Assembly: GCF_014852005.1 (NCBI RefSeq)
Contig: NZ_JACVAU010000002.1
Location: 1-64,000 of the forward strand
Origin: Pseudoxanthomonas sp. PXM03
GTDB lineage: Bacteria > Pseudomonadota > Gammaproteobacteria > Xanthomonadales > Xanthomonadaceae
Length of the DNA: 64,000 nucleotides
Reading direction: 5' to 3'
Made by a program: the position numbers and the translations under genes. Shown here piece by piece: positions 53,988 through 61,625 of the stretch (position 1 is the first letter of the stretch; each line of letters begins with the position of its first letter). A model generated the notes under the pieces. That model saw nothing but the letters and a program-made list of their open reading frames with translations. It did not search any database and had not been told where the DNA came from.

Positions 53988-54575
53988 ATGACCCTCGATT
54001 TCCCCGGCGCCGACAAGCTGATCGCTTCGCTGGACGCCGCCGTCGCCCTGGGTGACGACCGCGCCGTCACCGATGCGCTGCGCAAGTCGCTGTGCGAACT
54101 GATCTGCGACGAGGACGTGCATCTGCCGTCCTGCGTGCTGGAGCCGATCTCCGACCATTACGCGCGCCGCGAGCTGTACACCAGTCCGGAGCACGGCTAC
54201 AGCGTGATCGCGATGACGTGGGGCCCGGGCCAGGGCACGAAGATCCATGATCATTCGGGCATGTGGTGCGTGGAGGGCGTGTGGCGCGGGCGCCTGGAGA
54301 TCACGCAGTACGAGCTGGCGGAGCACGATGATGTGCGTTATCGCTTCGTCCCGGCCGGGACGATCGAGGCCGGCACGGGCTCGGCGGGCAGCCTGATCCC
54401 GCCGCACGAGTACCACACCATCCGCAACCCGAGCGACAAGGCGATCGCGGTGAGCCTGCATGTGTATCAGCGCACGATGGTCCGTTGCGGCATCTTCACG
54501 CCGGAGGAAGAGGCCGGCACGGACGGCTGGCAGCGCCGGGGCGAGCGGCTGCTGGGCACGGACCAGGTCAATTGA
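53988..54575 (+). CDS. Cysteine-dioxygenase-family thiol dioxygenase
   Basis: A 195-residue cupin. TKIHDHSGMWCVEGVWRGRL gives two metal His ligands, and IPPHEYHTIRNPSDKAIAVS the third. The bacterial type I CDO/3-mercaptopropionate dioxygenase family adds O2 to a thiol to form a sulfinate. The substrate (cysteine or 3-mercaptopropionate) is not decided by these motifs. ATG 53988 (MTLDFPGADKLI) is preferred to an upstream in-frame ATG. Neighbouring metX fits sulfur amino-acid metabolism. Confidence 0.88.
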   Translation: MTLDFPGADKLIASLDAAVALGDDRAVTDALRKSLCELICDEDVHLPSCVLEPISDHYARRELYTSPEHGYSVIAMTWGPGQGTKIHDHSGMWCVEGVWRGRLEITQYELAEHDDVRYRFVPAGTIEAGTGSAGSLIPPHEYHTIRNPSDKAIAVSLHVYQRTMVRCGIFTPEEEAGTDGWQRRGERLLGTDQVN

Positions 54576-54636
54576 GGGGCTGCGGGACCCTGCCCCTGTC
54601 GGCGGGGACCCGGGCTCGGCTATACTCCCCGTCCGC

Positions 54637-54722
54637 GCCGAAGTGGCGGAATGGTAGACGCAGCGGACTCAAAATCCGCCGCCCTTAAAAGCGTGTGGGT
54701 TCGAGTCCCACCTTCGGCACCA
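54637..54722 (+). tRNA. tRNA-Leu (anticodon CAA)
   Basis: Acceptor GCCGAAG pairs with CTTCGGC; discriminator and CCA are encoded (54719-54722). The anticodon stem GCGGA / TCCGC encloses CTCAAAA, giving anticodon CAA. The long variable arm (class II) lies at about 54680-54692 and the T loop is GTTCGAGTC. A TATACT -10 sits at 54621-54626. Confidence 0.97.
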
Positions 54723-54727
54723 AGATC

Positions 54728-54752
54728 AAACCCCGGGCTTCCGGGGTTTTTT
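54728..54752 (+). terminator. Rho-independent terminator of tRNA-Leu
   Basis: AAACCCCGG / CCGGGGTTT with loop GCTT followed by a run of T (TTTTTTC). It ends 30 bp after the tRNA. Confidence 0.92.
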
Positions 54753-54863
54753 CGTTTGTGGCGCCTAGGTATTCCGTAGGACGGGTGAGCTGCGGGCAGT
54801 TTCCAACGACGAGCCCGGCTCTAGCGTCAATCGCGGCGTGACAGCCCCTGCCGATAAGGATCA

Positions 54864-54939
54864 GTTCACTCGACTCACCCAAGGCACTTCGCCGGTTTCC
54901 GCCGGCCTGCGAAGTGTGTTGACTTGAACGAGTTATTGC
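54864..54939 (-). other. Weak attC-like site at the end of the cassette region
   Basis: On the minus strand GCAATAAC (complement of 54932-54939) includes the TAA stop of the gene at 54933 and is followed by TCGTTCAAG. An inner CACTTCGC / GCGAAGTG stem is present. The far end lacks a clear GTTRRRY core. It is attC-like in layout only. Confidence 0.35.
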
Positions 54940-55862
54940 ACGCCACCGCGTGCAATTAAGTATCGCCACGAAAGCAAGGGATATTTTACTAGTGCAGTTT
55001 GCTGACTGCTATCCGCGAACAGAATCGCACCATCCTTACCGTGGTCGACTCTCTTGAGCGGCACATAGACCAAGTGAACAGTCTCAGCAGGAGATGATGT
55101 CAGTAGAGCAACCAGATATGACATGAATCCGAGCCCTGAACGAACAAACTTCTGACGCTCTAGCACATGCTCTTGTATACGACCGCCTGCGAGTTGCTGC
55201 AATGAGTCAGCTTGCTGCACCGACACCTGAATTGGATAGACCAACACCGCCGCATCTGGCGCGCTAACGGCCATACCAAAGTTCTTCGAGTAACTGATGC
55301 CGTAGTCAATCGTTGCTGCCACGCCATCCTTAGTCTTGAACGGAACGACGCCGCTAACATAGGTCTCTTCAAGAAAAATTGGCTCAGCGATCCGAAGAGA
55401 GATGCCGGGGTTCAGGTCTGTTGCAGAGTAGGAGACATAGAACTGATCAGCTTCAGATGATGTCGACTTTCTAACTTCAACATTTGAAAACGCACCTGAA
55501 ATGTCAAGCTCAGCGGATTCGAGTAGCTGGCGTTGAAAGATCTTCTTATACTGAAAAGAAATATGCAGTGAATCTAGCGATTTCTGGCCTGACGATCTAA
55601 ATGTAAAAGGAATTGCGCCTATAACTATAGGCGTGCTGACAGACGCCATCTCACTTGCGCCAACCATCACAAAGTTTGGTCGCCCTGCATCCAGAAACTG
55701 ATCGCCTATGCCAACTTCAACGCCCGCTCTATCGAAGCTTCCGCTTAACTCTGCAATTCTCCAGGATGCACTGATCGCGAGATGCGTCAGTACGAGGCTC
55801 CCGATCGCGACAATGAGCGCGATCGTAGAGACGATGAAATTTCTCTTGTCAAATCTAGACAT
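54933..55862 (-). CDS. Unknown membrane-anchored protein in a cassette-like unit
   Basis: A 309-residue protein with one N-terminal TM (about 10-32: FIVSTIALIVAIGSLVLTHL) and a long, beta-rich remainder that would be outside the membrane. No family is recognised. The DNA is clearly richer in A+T than neighbouring genes (many AAA, ATC, AGA and TCA codons), suggesting transfer. A 59-bp attC-like site lies right upstream (55876-55934) and a weak one overlaps the stop. It has the same strand as the next unknown gene. Confidence 0.72.
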   Translation of the reverse strand: MSRFDKRNFIVSTIALIVAIGSLVLTHLAISASWRIAELSGSFDRAGVEVGIGDQFLDAGRPNFVMVGASEMASVSTPIVIGAIPFTFRSSGQKSLDSLHISFQYKKIFQRQLLESAELDISGAFSNVEVRKSTSSEADQFYVSYSATDLNPGISLRIAEPIFLEETYVSGVVPFKTKDGVAATIDYGISYSKNFGMAVSAPDAAVLVYPIQVSVQQADSLQQLAGGRIQEHVLERQKFVRSGLGFMSYLVALLTSSPAETVHLVYVPLKRVDHGKDGAILFADSSQQTALVKYPLLSWRYLIARGGVQ

Positions 55863-55875
55863 TGCTCGCGTGAGA

Positions 55876-55934
55876 CGTAACGTTTGAGTTGAGCCGTGCC
55901 GCGAGCGGAATCGGCCTAGATGGTTTGTTAGGGC
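55876..55934 (-). other. attC site (59 bp) between two unknown genes
   Basis: Read on the minus strand it begins GCCCTAAC (complement of 55927-55934), continues AAACCATCTAGGCCG, and ends CGGCTCAACTCAAACG with TTACG (55876-55880). The ends are imperfectly complementary with internal CGGCC/GGCCG-type arms, as in integron attC sites. It is the best-formed attC of the window. Confidence 0.75.
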
Positions 55935-55940
55935 ACAAGG

Positions 55941-56660
55941 TTACCGCACCCTGGTGAGCTTGACCTTCTTCTTCTGACCGCGGCTTGGTCGCCATATCTC
56001 GATCCGATAGTGCTGCGGGATCGGTGGGTCGGGGGGACGAGGAGATCTCGGCTTGGGTTCCTTATCAAGCGGCCCAGCATCTAGACAGTCGGGCCAAGAT
56101 TCATCAGATAGCGAAAGCTGCTCAGGAAATCTGGGCGCGACCTCCAAGTTCTCCGCCAACTTGCGCATGAACAACGGAGAAGATGCAGCCTCTTTTCCCC
56201 AACGCCCTTCTACTTCTCGAATTGCTTGGTCGGGAGTAAGGACGCCCTGCTGCACTCGCTCGAAGAGGCGCTGCAAATAGATGATCTCTCCACCAGTTCG
56301 CTTTGTGTTGCCACGCTCACTGCTACAGGAAAACTCGTTCTTTGCCTGCTCGAACAAGACGTTGCTGACGTAGGCAGCTTGGTCTCGGATGGTTCCGAGA
56401 CCAGACATAAAGTCACCGTATGCTCCAATGCCAAAATAGACAGCGGCCGCATAGGCGGCGACCTTCCCTCTGCCCTTTATGGAGCCCTCTTCAAGTACCA
56501 GCGCTAAGGCATAGTCAGGTAGCAGCAAGTGGGCTTCTACTTGCGCCTCCCACTCATCGAAAAGCTCAGAAGAGTGGTGCTCAAATGCTGCCTTATCGAA
56601 GGCCGGTGCCTTGATGTAGAACGACGTCGCTACGACATCAAGCATCCCGCCGCCTCGCAT
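55941..56660 (-). CDS. Unknown soluble protein in a cassette-like unit
   Basis: A 239-residue protein (start MRGGGMLDVV; ATG 56645 MLDVVATSF is an alternative). A small hydrophobic patch (AAYAAAVYFGIGAYGDF, about 67-83) may be a membrane-associated helix; the C-terminus is proline- and lysine-rich (KPRSPRPPDPPIP...RGQKKKVKLTRVR). No family is recognised. It is AT-rich relative to the chromosome and lies between two attC sites, so it is probably an integron cassette gene. Confidence 0.7.
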   Translation of the reverse strand: MRGGGMLDVVATSFYIKAPAFDKAAFEHHSSELFDEWEAQVEAHLLLPDYALALVLEEGSIKGRGKVAAYAAAVYFGIGAYGDFMSGLGTIRDQAAYVSNVLFEQAKNEFSCSSERGNTKRTGGEIIYLQRLFERVQQGVLTPDQAIREVEGRWGKEAASSPLFMRKLAENLEVAPRFPEQLSLSDESWPDCLDAGPLDKEPKPRSPRPPDPPIPQHYRIEIWRPSRGQKKKVKLTRVR

Positions 56661-56670
56661 CTATCCTTGC

Positions 56671-56772
56671 GCCCTAAATATCCAATAGCCGAATCCCTAG
56701 ATCCAGCTATACGATCTCCCCGCAGCACACCGTGTACTGAGCTATCCTCATGATGCGGCTCGATCTTAGGGC
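56671..56772 (-). other. Long attC-like site upstream of the unknown gene
   Basis: On the minus strand it begins GCCCTAAG ATCGAGCCG and ends CGGCTATTGG ATATTTAGGGC. The end halves are complementary (GCCCTAA / TTTAGGGC, AGCCG / CGGCT). Length 102 bp, longer than the typical 59 bp but within the known attC range. Confidence 0.6.
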
Positions 56773-57353
56773 GGCTGCCCCCGGTTAGCAAGGCGACGGA
56801 TAACCGGATCCAACGACATGCTCCGCTTTTGGTCGATAAGAGACAACCTCAAGATAATTGACAATAACATCAGGGCCATACGTTTGGCGGGGGCGAAGTG
56901 AAGCCCAACAAAGTGTATGGCCCGATTTTCCGATTTTGTGCCTCGCAGACTCAGCCTGACCTATCGTGCTGCGATCAAACAAAGGGGCCATACGGTGCCT
57001 TTGGTGTGCACTTACCCCACTGAAATCGGCATGCCTGACGCCGAAGCCGCACGCTCCACGGCTGCCTCCTCCTCTTCCGACTCTCCCCTCGCCCGCTTGG
57101 TCTTGAAGCGCGCCCAGAGCTACCTGCGCTACGAATCCAGTCTGGCGCTCTTGCCGGCGAGCTCGAGTTGCTGATAGCCCTCCAAGCCCTTCGAGATGCG
57201 CCACTTCGTACCGGGCCAGTACCACAGGTCAACTTCGCGACCATCGGGTTCATCGCCGTGGGAGATATCACGCCCATCACCATAGGGAAATGGCCCCGCC
57301 ACACGTCTACCGTGGTGGATGGGCGCTATTCGCGACCCGTGCACTGTCGAACG
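56773..57353. other. 580-bp stretch without a supported intact gene
   Basis: It contains the inverted words GGGCCATAC (56873-56881) and GTATGGCCC (56915-56923), with a third GGGGCCATAC at 56984-56993, and a diverged repeat copy (56894-56965). A minus-strand open frame at 57129-57368 encodes a peptide with DGREVDLWYWPGTKWRISKG, which looks protein-like, but it has no recognisable family and overlaps the start of the next gene. I read this as gene debris. Confidence 0.5.
56894..56965 (+). repeat. CGAAGTGAAGCCCAACA repeat, degraded copy
   Basis: CGAAGTGAAGCCCAACA (56894-56910) and CTCGCAGACTCAGCCTGACC (56942-56961) with CTATC match a second copy at 58974-59044. This copy has lost the inner complement (GTTGGGCTTCG). 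Confidence 0.6.
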
Positions 57354-57368
57354 ATGATCAAAGACCAC
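57129..57368 (-). pseudogene. Possible remnant of an unknown gene
   Basis: A 79-codon frame whose second half, HGDEPDGREVDLWYWPGTKW and RISKGLEGYQQLELAGKSAR, has normal protein composition; it stops at LDS. After the stop, the reading frames upstream and downstream lose this character. It may be the truncated or frameshifted remains of a gene. Weak evidence. Confidence 0.25.
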
Positions 57369-57803
57369 CCCAATCCGTACCTCCAGGCCTCGCTCCGCGA
57401 GCTATCCGCTGCCCTGCATCGATGTGCAGGCCGACTCCAGACGGCGAATGGGACCATAGAGCGCCAGGATATGGCACACCTGCTCCTCGCCGTCGCCAAG
57501 CGCCTCGCCCCCAAGGACAAGAGTCCGGGAGAGCCGGTCAGTCGCGTACGCGCAGGTGCAGAGGTCCTTCCAGAGTTCTGGCCGCGCTACGAACTCGAGA
57601 AGCGCGCGATTCGCTGGCACCTGTTCCACCAAGCCGCCGAGGCCGCCGGACTCACGCCTGCGGACTTCGGTGCGTACTTCACACTGACGGGGCGGCCCCT
57701 GACGGACCGCGTCCTGGAAAGCGAAGACGGCTACCGCGAAGCCCTGGATTGGATTGAAGAAGCCCGCCGTGCAGGTGACTGGGCCTCTCGCCAAGTTGAG
57801 TAG
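57354..57803 (+). CDS. Hypothetical protein, 149 residues
   Basis: From ATG 57354: MIKDHPNPYLQASLREL. It is predicted mostly helical (RQDMAHLLLAVAKRLAPKDK; RAIRWHLFHQAAEAAGLTPA; GYREALDWIEEARRAGDW), without TM or signal peptide. No family is recognised. The GC content is like the chromosome. The in-frame ATG at 57168 is less likely, since that region contains broken sequence on the other strand. Confidence 0.55.
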   Translation: MIKDHPNPYLQASLRELSAALHRCAGRLQTANGTIERQDMAHLLLAVAKRLAPKDKSPGEPVSRVRAGAEVLPEFWPRYELEKRAIRWHLFHQAAEAAGLTPADFGAYFTLTGRPLTDRVLESEDGYREALDWIEEARRAGDWASRQVE

Positions 57804-57920
57804 AACCCTGGGTTGGGCCACGAAACTGGGGGCAGAGTGCAATTGCTTCCGGACGACCGGTGAACCTCGCGACGCCGTAGCACCGCGCATGCCGGGTGTC
57901 AGTCATCAGCCAAGCGCCCT

Positions 57921-58307
57921 CTAAGGCTCGCCCTGGAACACCAGCGTCACCTTGGGCCTCGCCGGGTCACCCGCGCTGTACTGCGTCTGCGGAAAGTCGG
58001 GATAGTCCGGGTAGCTCGCATGCAACGTGTCGTTGGACCGCCAACGCAGCTTCAGCGGTGCGTGGTCGAAGGGGGCATCGAACCCGGCAACGCCGGTGGA
58101 GGCCATGCACTCGGCCTTGCGCGAAGACTCCAGCACCGTCACCTGCGTGCGCCGGTAGGTGGTCAGGCTGCAGCCGCAATGGCGCAGCTCGGCTTTCAGC
58201 GTACCGTCGGAAGATGGCAGCGTGTCGACGTATTCGTCCACACAACCGCAGGCGGTCAGGCCGCACAGCAACACACACGAAACCACGACGCGGGACAGCT
58301 GCTTCAT
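57921..58307 (-). CDS. Small lipoprotein of unknown function
   Basis: A 128-residue protein. MKQLSRVVVSCVLLCGLTACG is a lipoprotein signal with LTAC lipobox. The mature part has further cysteines (GCVDEY, RHCGCSL, AECMAS), which may form disulfides, and a beta-rich body. It resembles small DUF5412-like lipoproteins in plan only; no family is assigned. An in-frame ATG at 58331 gives an unneeded extension. Confidence 0.7.
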   Translation of the reverse strand: MKQLSRVVVSCVLLCGLTACGCVDEYVDTLPSSDGTLKAELRHCGCSLTTYRRTQVTVLESSRKAECMASTGVAGFDAPFDHAPLKLRWRSNDTLHASYPDYPDFPQTQYSAGDPARPKVTLVFQGEP

Positions 58308-58509
58308 GACTGACCGACTCCTAGGCGACACGACACTCCTGCCCCCATCCTGCCAGCCATTCGTGCCATCGCAAAGCGCACAAAAAAGGGAGACGCGCTG
58401 CGCCTCCCACCCTCAATTTATATAACGCCCGGGGGCTTGCGGCAAGGCCCGGTGCGGGCTGCAGTATCGCCGGCCTGTCGATACGGCAGGCCACCGGAAC
58501 ACCACCCCC

Positions 58510-58911
58510 ATGCGCGATACCGAGATTTATTACCACGGCACCAAGGCGAAACTGGCTCCCGGCGATCTGATCGTCGCGGGCTGCACTTCAAACTTCGGAA
58601 AGCGCCGCATCGCCAGGTACGTCTACCTGACCGCGATGCTGGAAGCGGCCACATGGGGCGCGGAACTCGCCGTCGGAGAAGGCCGCCGACACATCTACAT
58701 CGTCGAACCGACGGGCCCATTCGAGGACGATCCCAACCTCACCAACCAGCGCTTCCCCGGCAATCCCACCCGGTCTTATCGGACGCGCGATCCGCTGCGC
58801 GTGGTCGCCGAAGTGAAGGGCTGGATCGGCCACACGCCCGAACAACTCACCACCATGCGCGATCGCCTGGCGGAACTGGATCGACAGGGCGTGGAAGCCA
58901 TCGAGGACTGA
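58510..58911 (+). CDS. arr: Rifamycin ADP-ribosyltransferase (Arr)
   Basis: A 133-residue NAD+-dependent ADP-ribosyltransferase. YYHGTKAKLAPGDLI, RRIARYVYLTAMLEAATWGA and IYIVEPTGPFEDDPNLTNQR with FPGNPTRSYRTRDPLRVV follow the Arr family very closely and full-length. Arr proteins inactivate rifamycins by ADP-ribosylating the C23 hydroxyl. Chromosomal arr is common in environmental bacteria. It is a stand-alone gene with a 70-bp leader and no attC directly beside it. Confidence 0.93.
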   Translation: MRDTEIYYHGTKAKLAPGDLIVAGCTSNFGKRRIARYVYLTAMLEAATWGAELAVGEGRRHIYIVEPTGPFEDDPNLTNQRFPGNPTRSYRTRDPLRVVAEVKGWIGHTPEQLTTMRDRLAELDRQGVEAIED

Positions 58912-58973
58912 GGGCGACTGCCTCCGCATAGTGCGCATCTAGCGGAAAGCACACGCCATAGCCTGTGCTGAAC

Positions 58974-59044
58974 GAAGTGAAGCCCAACATCGCACATCGT
59001 CCGACGCTCCGATGTTGGGCTTCGCAGGCTCAGCCCAACCTATC
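58974..59044 (+). repeat. GAAGTGAAGCCCAACATCG inverted repeat, intact copy
   Basis: GAAGCCCAACATCG (58979-58992) pairs with CGATGTTGGGCTTC (59010-59023), followed by GCAGGCTCAGCCCAACCTAT. It lies between arr and the convergent YciI-like gene and may serve as terminator. Confidence 0.75.
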
Positions 59045-59067
59045 CCGCTGACCGCGCATCCACCGCC

Positions 59068-59406
59068 TCAAGACGCCGGATCGAACATGAACACCCGCAA
59101 CTCCTGATCGCATCGGCACGCCTTCGCGATGCGCGCCGCCCAGGCGATGGCCTCCTCGCGGGATGACAGTTCGAGTACGGTGAAGCCGCCGTTGAGCGGC
59201 GGCGCCCACGGGTATCCGCCTTCGGCGAAAGCGCCATCGCCCGACACGAGCACCGGCGCCACGCTCTCGTCGATGCCTCCGCCGAAGACGTACACCCCCG
59301 CGACTTTCGCCTGCTCGATCACCGCGCGCGAATCGCGGCCGGCCGCTTCAAGTTCGTCGCCGGATACGACCATCGCAGCACTGGGAAAGGAAATCAGATA
59401 CTTCAT
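59068..59406 (-). CDS. YciI/DGPF-family protein
   Basis: A 112-residue ferredoxin-like-fold protein: MKYLISFPSAAM, VAGVYVFGGGIDESVAPVLV, GAFAEGGYPWAPPLNGGFTV and LSSREEAIAWAARIAKACRC. This is the YCII/DGPF family, often encoded near ECF sigma factors, with unclear enzymatic activity. Start MKYLISF; a longer frame upstream has no family character. The member here is not next to a sigma factor gene. Confidence 0.82.
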   Translation of the reverse strand: MKYLISFPSAAMVVSGDELEAAGRDSRAVIEQAKVAGVYVFGGGIDESVAPVLVSGDGAFAEGGYPWAPPLNGGFTVLELSSREEAIAWAARIAKACRCDQELRVFMFDPAS

Positions 59407-59656
59407 CGGGCGTCCTCTGCTGGGCGGGGTGACGGAACCGGTCGCGACGAGGTGGACTCGCGACGGCGCTTGCAATGCAACCTATCCTCCCCCGCACAAC
59501 CGCTCAACCCAAGCCTGCGCAGCGCCCCGCATGATCTCCATCCTTGAGGCCGGACAACACCAGACGAGGCGCGACCACCTCGCCCACCTGGCGCGGCAAC
59601 GTATCGAGGCGATCAAGCGAGGTTGACGATGCCGCGTTTGCCAGTCGCGTATCCGC

Positions 59657-59875
59657 TTACCCGCTGCGTGCACCGCTGCGGCGCTTGCCGAGATACGGCA
59701 GCGCGAACAGATACAGGCCCGTGAGCAGCAGCAACGCCAACGGCAGCAGCGTGAACAGGCCGACATACAGTGCGATCTTTTCCTGCCCCATGACCAGCAG
59801 GTTGGCGATGACGGCCAGGGTGAAGGTGATGGACAGCCAACGATGGAACTGACGGATCCACGCGTTCCCGTTCAT
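59657..59875 (-). CDS. Small two-TM membrane protein
   Basis: A 72-residue protein with two hydrophobic helices (about 10-28 and 33-57) and a basic C-terminus (KRRSGARSG). No family is recognised with certainty; it resembles short inner-membrane proteins encoded beside VOC/AraC genes. An AGGAG ribosome site lies 7 bp upstream of ATG 59875. It follows the VOC gene by 38 bp, so the two are probably co-transcribed. Confidence 0.7.
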   Translation of the reverse strand: MNGNAWIRQFHRWLSITFTLAVIANLLVMGQEKIALYVGLFTLLPLALLLLTGLYLFALPYLGKRRSGARSG

Positions 59876-59913
59876 TGCGATCTCCTGTGCAAGCGACACG
59901 ATGGCGTGGACGC

Positions 59914-60330
59914 TCAGTGCGCCGCGCGCCGGGACTCGACCATCTTCCAGCCATTGCCCGAAGGGTCGCGGAAGTTGGCATCGACATTGCCGTAGCGCGC
60001 TTCGGGCGCCTGGGTGAACTCCACGCCGTTGGCGCGCATGCGCTCGTATTCGCCGTGGCAGTCGTACACGTTGAGCACCAGCGGCGGCATGGCGCCCTTG
60101 GCGACGATCGCGTTGACCGCCTGTGCGGTGGCGTCGTCCAGCACCGGCGGCTGCGCCCTGAACAGGCCGAGCTGCACGGATGGCTGGTCGGGATGCTGCA
60201 CGGTCAGCCAGCGGTAGTCGCCGTTGCGTACGTCGGTATGCACGCGGAACCCGACCTTGCCGACATAGAACGCCAGTGCTTCATCCTGATCGCGGACATA
60301 CAGACCGACCACGCCGATACCCTGACTCAT
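59914..60330 (-). CDS. VOC-family (glyoxalase/bleomycin resistance-like) protein
   Basis: A 138-residue VOC protein: VGLYVRDQDEALAFYVGKVG, FRVHTDVRNGDYRWLTV and NFRDPSGNGWKMVES with conserved Asp and Glu/His metal positions. The reaction is unknown. Its ATG overlaps the stop of the AraC-family gene (ATGA), a common pairing in which the regulator controls the VOC gene. Confidence 0.9.
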   Translation of the reverse strand: MSQGIGVVGLYVRDQDEALAFYVGKVGFRVHTDVRNGDYRWLTVQHPDQPSVQLGLFRAQPPVLDDATAQAVNAIVAKGAMPPLVLNVYDCHGEYERMRANGVEFTQAPEARYGNVDANFRDPSGNGWKMVESRRAAH

Positions 60331-60830
60331 GGAACCTCCTGTCTGGTTGAGGGCGCTTTTGTATCACCGCCCTCCTGCCGCCGCTTCTCCGAAACTGCGG
60401 TGGTGAGGCCGGGCCGGTAGGCGGCGCTGACATAGCAGTGCGGCACGCATTCCAGCGCGTGGCGGGCGGCCTGTTCGCGTGCTCGCAGTTCACCCGGGCT
60501 CTCGCCGGTGATGTCGCGGAAGGTGCGGCCGAACGTGCCCAGGCTGTTCCAGCCGGTCTGCAGGGCGATGTCGAGGATGGGGGTCTCCGTATCGCGCAGC
60601 AGCGCCTTGGCGCGCTCGATGCGGCGCGTCAGCAGGTAGCGATGCGGAGGAATGCCGAACGCTTCCTTGAACGAGCGCGCGAAGTGCGCTTCGGACACAT
60701 GGCTCACGCGCGCGAGGCGTTGCACCGGCCACGCCTCGTGCGAGGCGGCATCCATCCGGTCTTTCGCGCGCAACAGGCGGCGCAGCAGATCGGGATCCTG
60801 GCCCGTGCGGCCTTGTACCGGCGTGCTCAC
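60327..60830 (-). CDS. AraC-family transcriptional regulator
   Basis: A 167-residue HTH_18 regulator with almost only the DNA-binding domain: VQRLARVSHVSEAHFARSFK and PHRYLLTRRIERAKALLRDT, then ILDIALQTGWNSLGTFGRTF. No ligand domain is present (usual AraC length about 280), a feature of small SoxS/MarA-like or VOC-linked members. GTG 60830 is the likely start; the in-frame region further upstream overlaps the divergent Rof-like gene's leader. Confidence 0.88.
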   Translation of the reverse strand: MSTPVQGRTGQDPDLLRRLLRAKDRMDAASHEAWPVQRLARVSHVSEAHFARSFKEAFGIPPHRYLLTRRIERAKALLRDTETPILDIALQTGWNSLGTFGRTFRDITGESPGELRAREQAARHALECVPHCYVSAAYRPGLTTAVSEKRRQEGGDTKAPSTRQEVP

Positions 60831-60927
60831 GTGTCGTGTTCCATGGCTGGCGGTTCCCTTCCCGGCGTTTCCGGGCGCACGATACTCCACCCCGCGCCCT
60901 GCGCGCCCACCTGCCAGGCGCCCCGCC

Positions 60928-61191
60928 ATGACCCGGCCCTCCCCGCCCTACGCACCGATCAACTGCGAATTCCACGACGTACTGGAAGCCACGGCGACCC
61001 GGCGCAGCACGGCCTCGATCCGGTTCATGGATGAAGACGGCGTGCAGCAGCAACGCAATGCACGGATCATCGCGCTGTATGCGAACGGGGGCAGCGAGTA
61101 CGCCGAACTCGACACCGGCGAACGCATCCGCCTGGACCGGCTGGTCTCGGTGGATGGCGAAGTGCTGGCGGATTACACGCCACCCACGTGA
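60928..61191 (+). CDS. rof: Rof/YaeO-like modulator of Rho
   Basis: An 87-residue Sm-like protein. YAPINCEFHDVLEATATRRS and ARIIALYANGGSEYAELDTG with ERIRLDRLVSV match the Rof (Rho-specific inhibitor of transcription termination) family: the PINC start, the beta-strand pattern and the RLD motif are typical. Rof binds Rho and reduces its RNA binding. Divergent from the AraC gene. Assignment rests on motif reading. Confidence 0.78.
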   Translation: MTRPSPPYAPINCEFHDVLEATATRRSTASIRFMDEDGVQQQRNARIIALYANGGSEYAELDTGERIRLDRLVSVDGEVLADYTPPT

Positions 61192-61331
61192 CCGGGCGCG
61201 GGCGTTCAGGCACGCGGGGGCACAGGTGAAGCCCGCGTTCCTGTGCGGTGCCGCGTGCTCTGCGGTGCGCATCGTCACGCGTCAGGAACGCCATTCATGC
61301 GAGGGTGGCGCACGCCTGAGGGGAAATCACC

Positions 61332-61607
61332 GTGTCCACGCGCATATCCGCTCCGCTGCCCGATGGCTTTTCGTGGCAGGTGGAAGATCAACGAAGAACC
61401 CTCTTCTGCCATGGCCAGCCCATCGTCGAAATCGGCCCGGAACGACAGGGATGGATGGCGAGGATCCTGATCTCCGGCAAAGGCATCTCGCAGGAGCAGG
61501 TCGCGGTGCGCTCACTGGATGCCGGCGCAGGCTGGGCCGCACGCTGGATGATGGAACGCCAGACCGCCCTGCTCCGTGCGGTCGCGGAACTGCCCCCCGC
61601 GTCCTGA
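61332..61607 (+). CDS. Small hypothetical protein
   Basis: A 91-residue protein from GTG 61332: MSTRISAPLPDGFSWQVEDQ and PERQGWMARILISGKGIS. It is acidic-neutral, without TM or signal, and of unknown family. It lies 18 bp before the histidine-kinase gene in the same direction and may belong to its operon. The region 61192-61331 before it contains nothing recognised. Confidence 0.6.
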   Translation: MSTRISAPLPDGFSWQVEDQRRTLFCHGQPIVEIGPERQGWMARILISGKGISQEQVAVRSLDAGAGWAARWMMERQTALLRAVAELPPAS

Positions 61608-61625
61608 CGCCAGTGCTCGCCGGCC

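Noticed and set aside
54637..56772. Genomic island integrated in tRNA-Leu
   Set aside because: No integrase and no repeat of the tRNA 3' end were found within the visible region; attC sites explain the genes better.
56785..57225. 146-codon minus-strand open frame upstream of the attC site as a third cassette gene
   Set aside because: Composition is Arg/Gly-rich without family-like motifs, and it overlaps other repeat words; only its stop near GCTAACC is suggestive.
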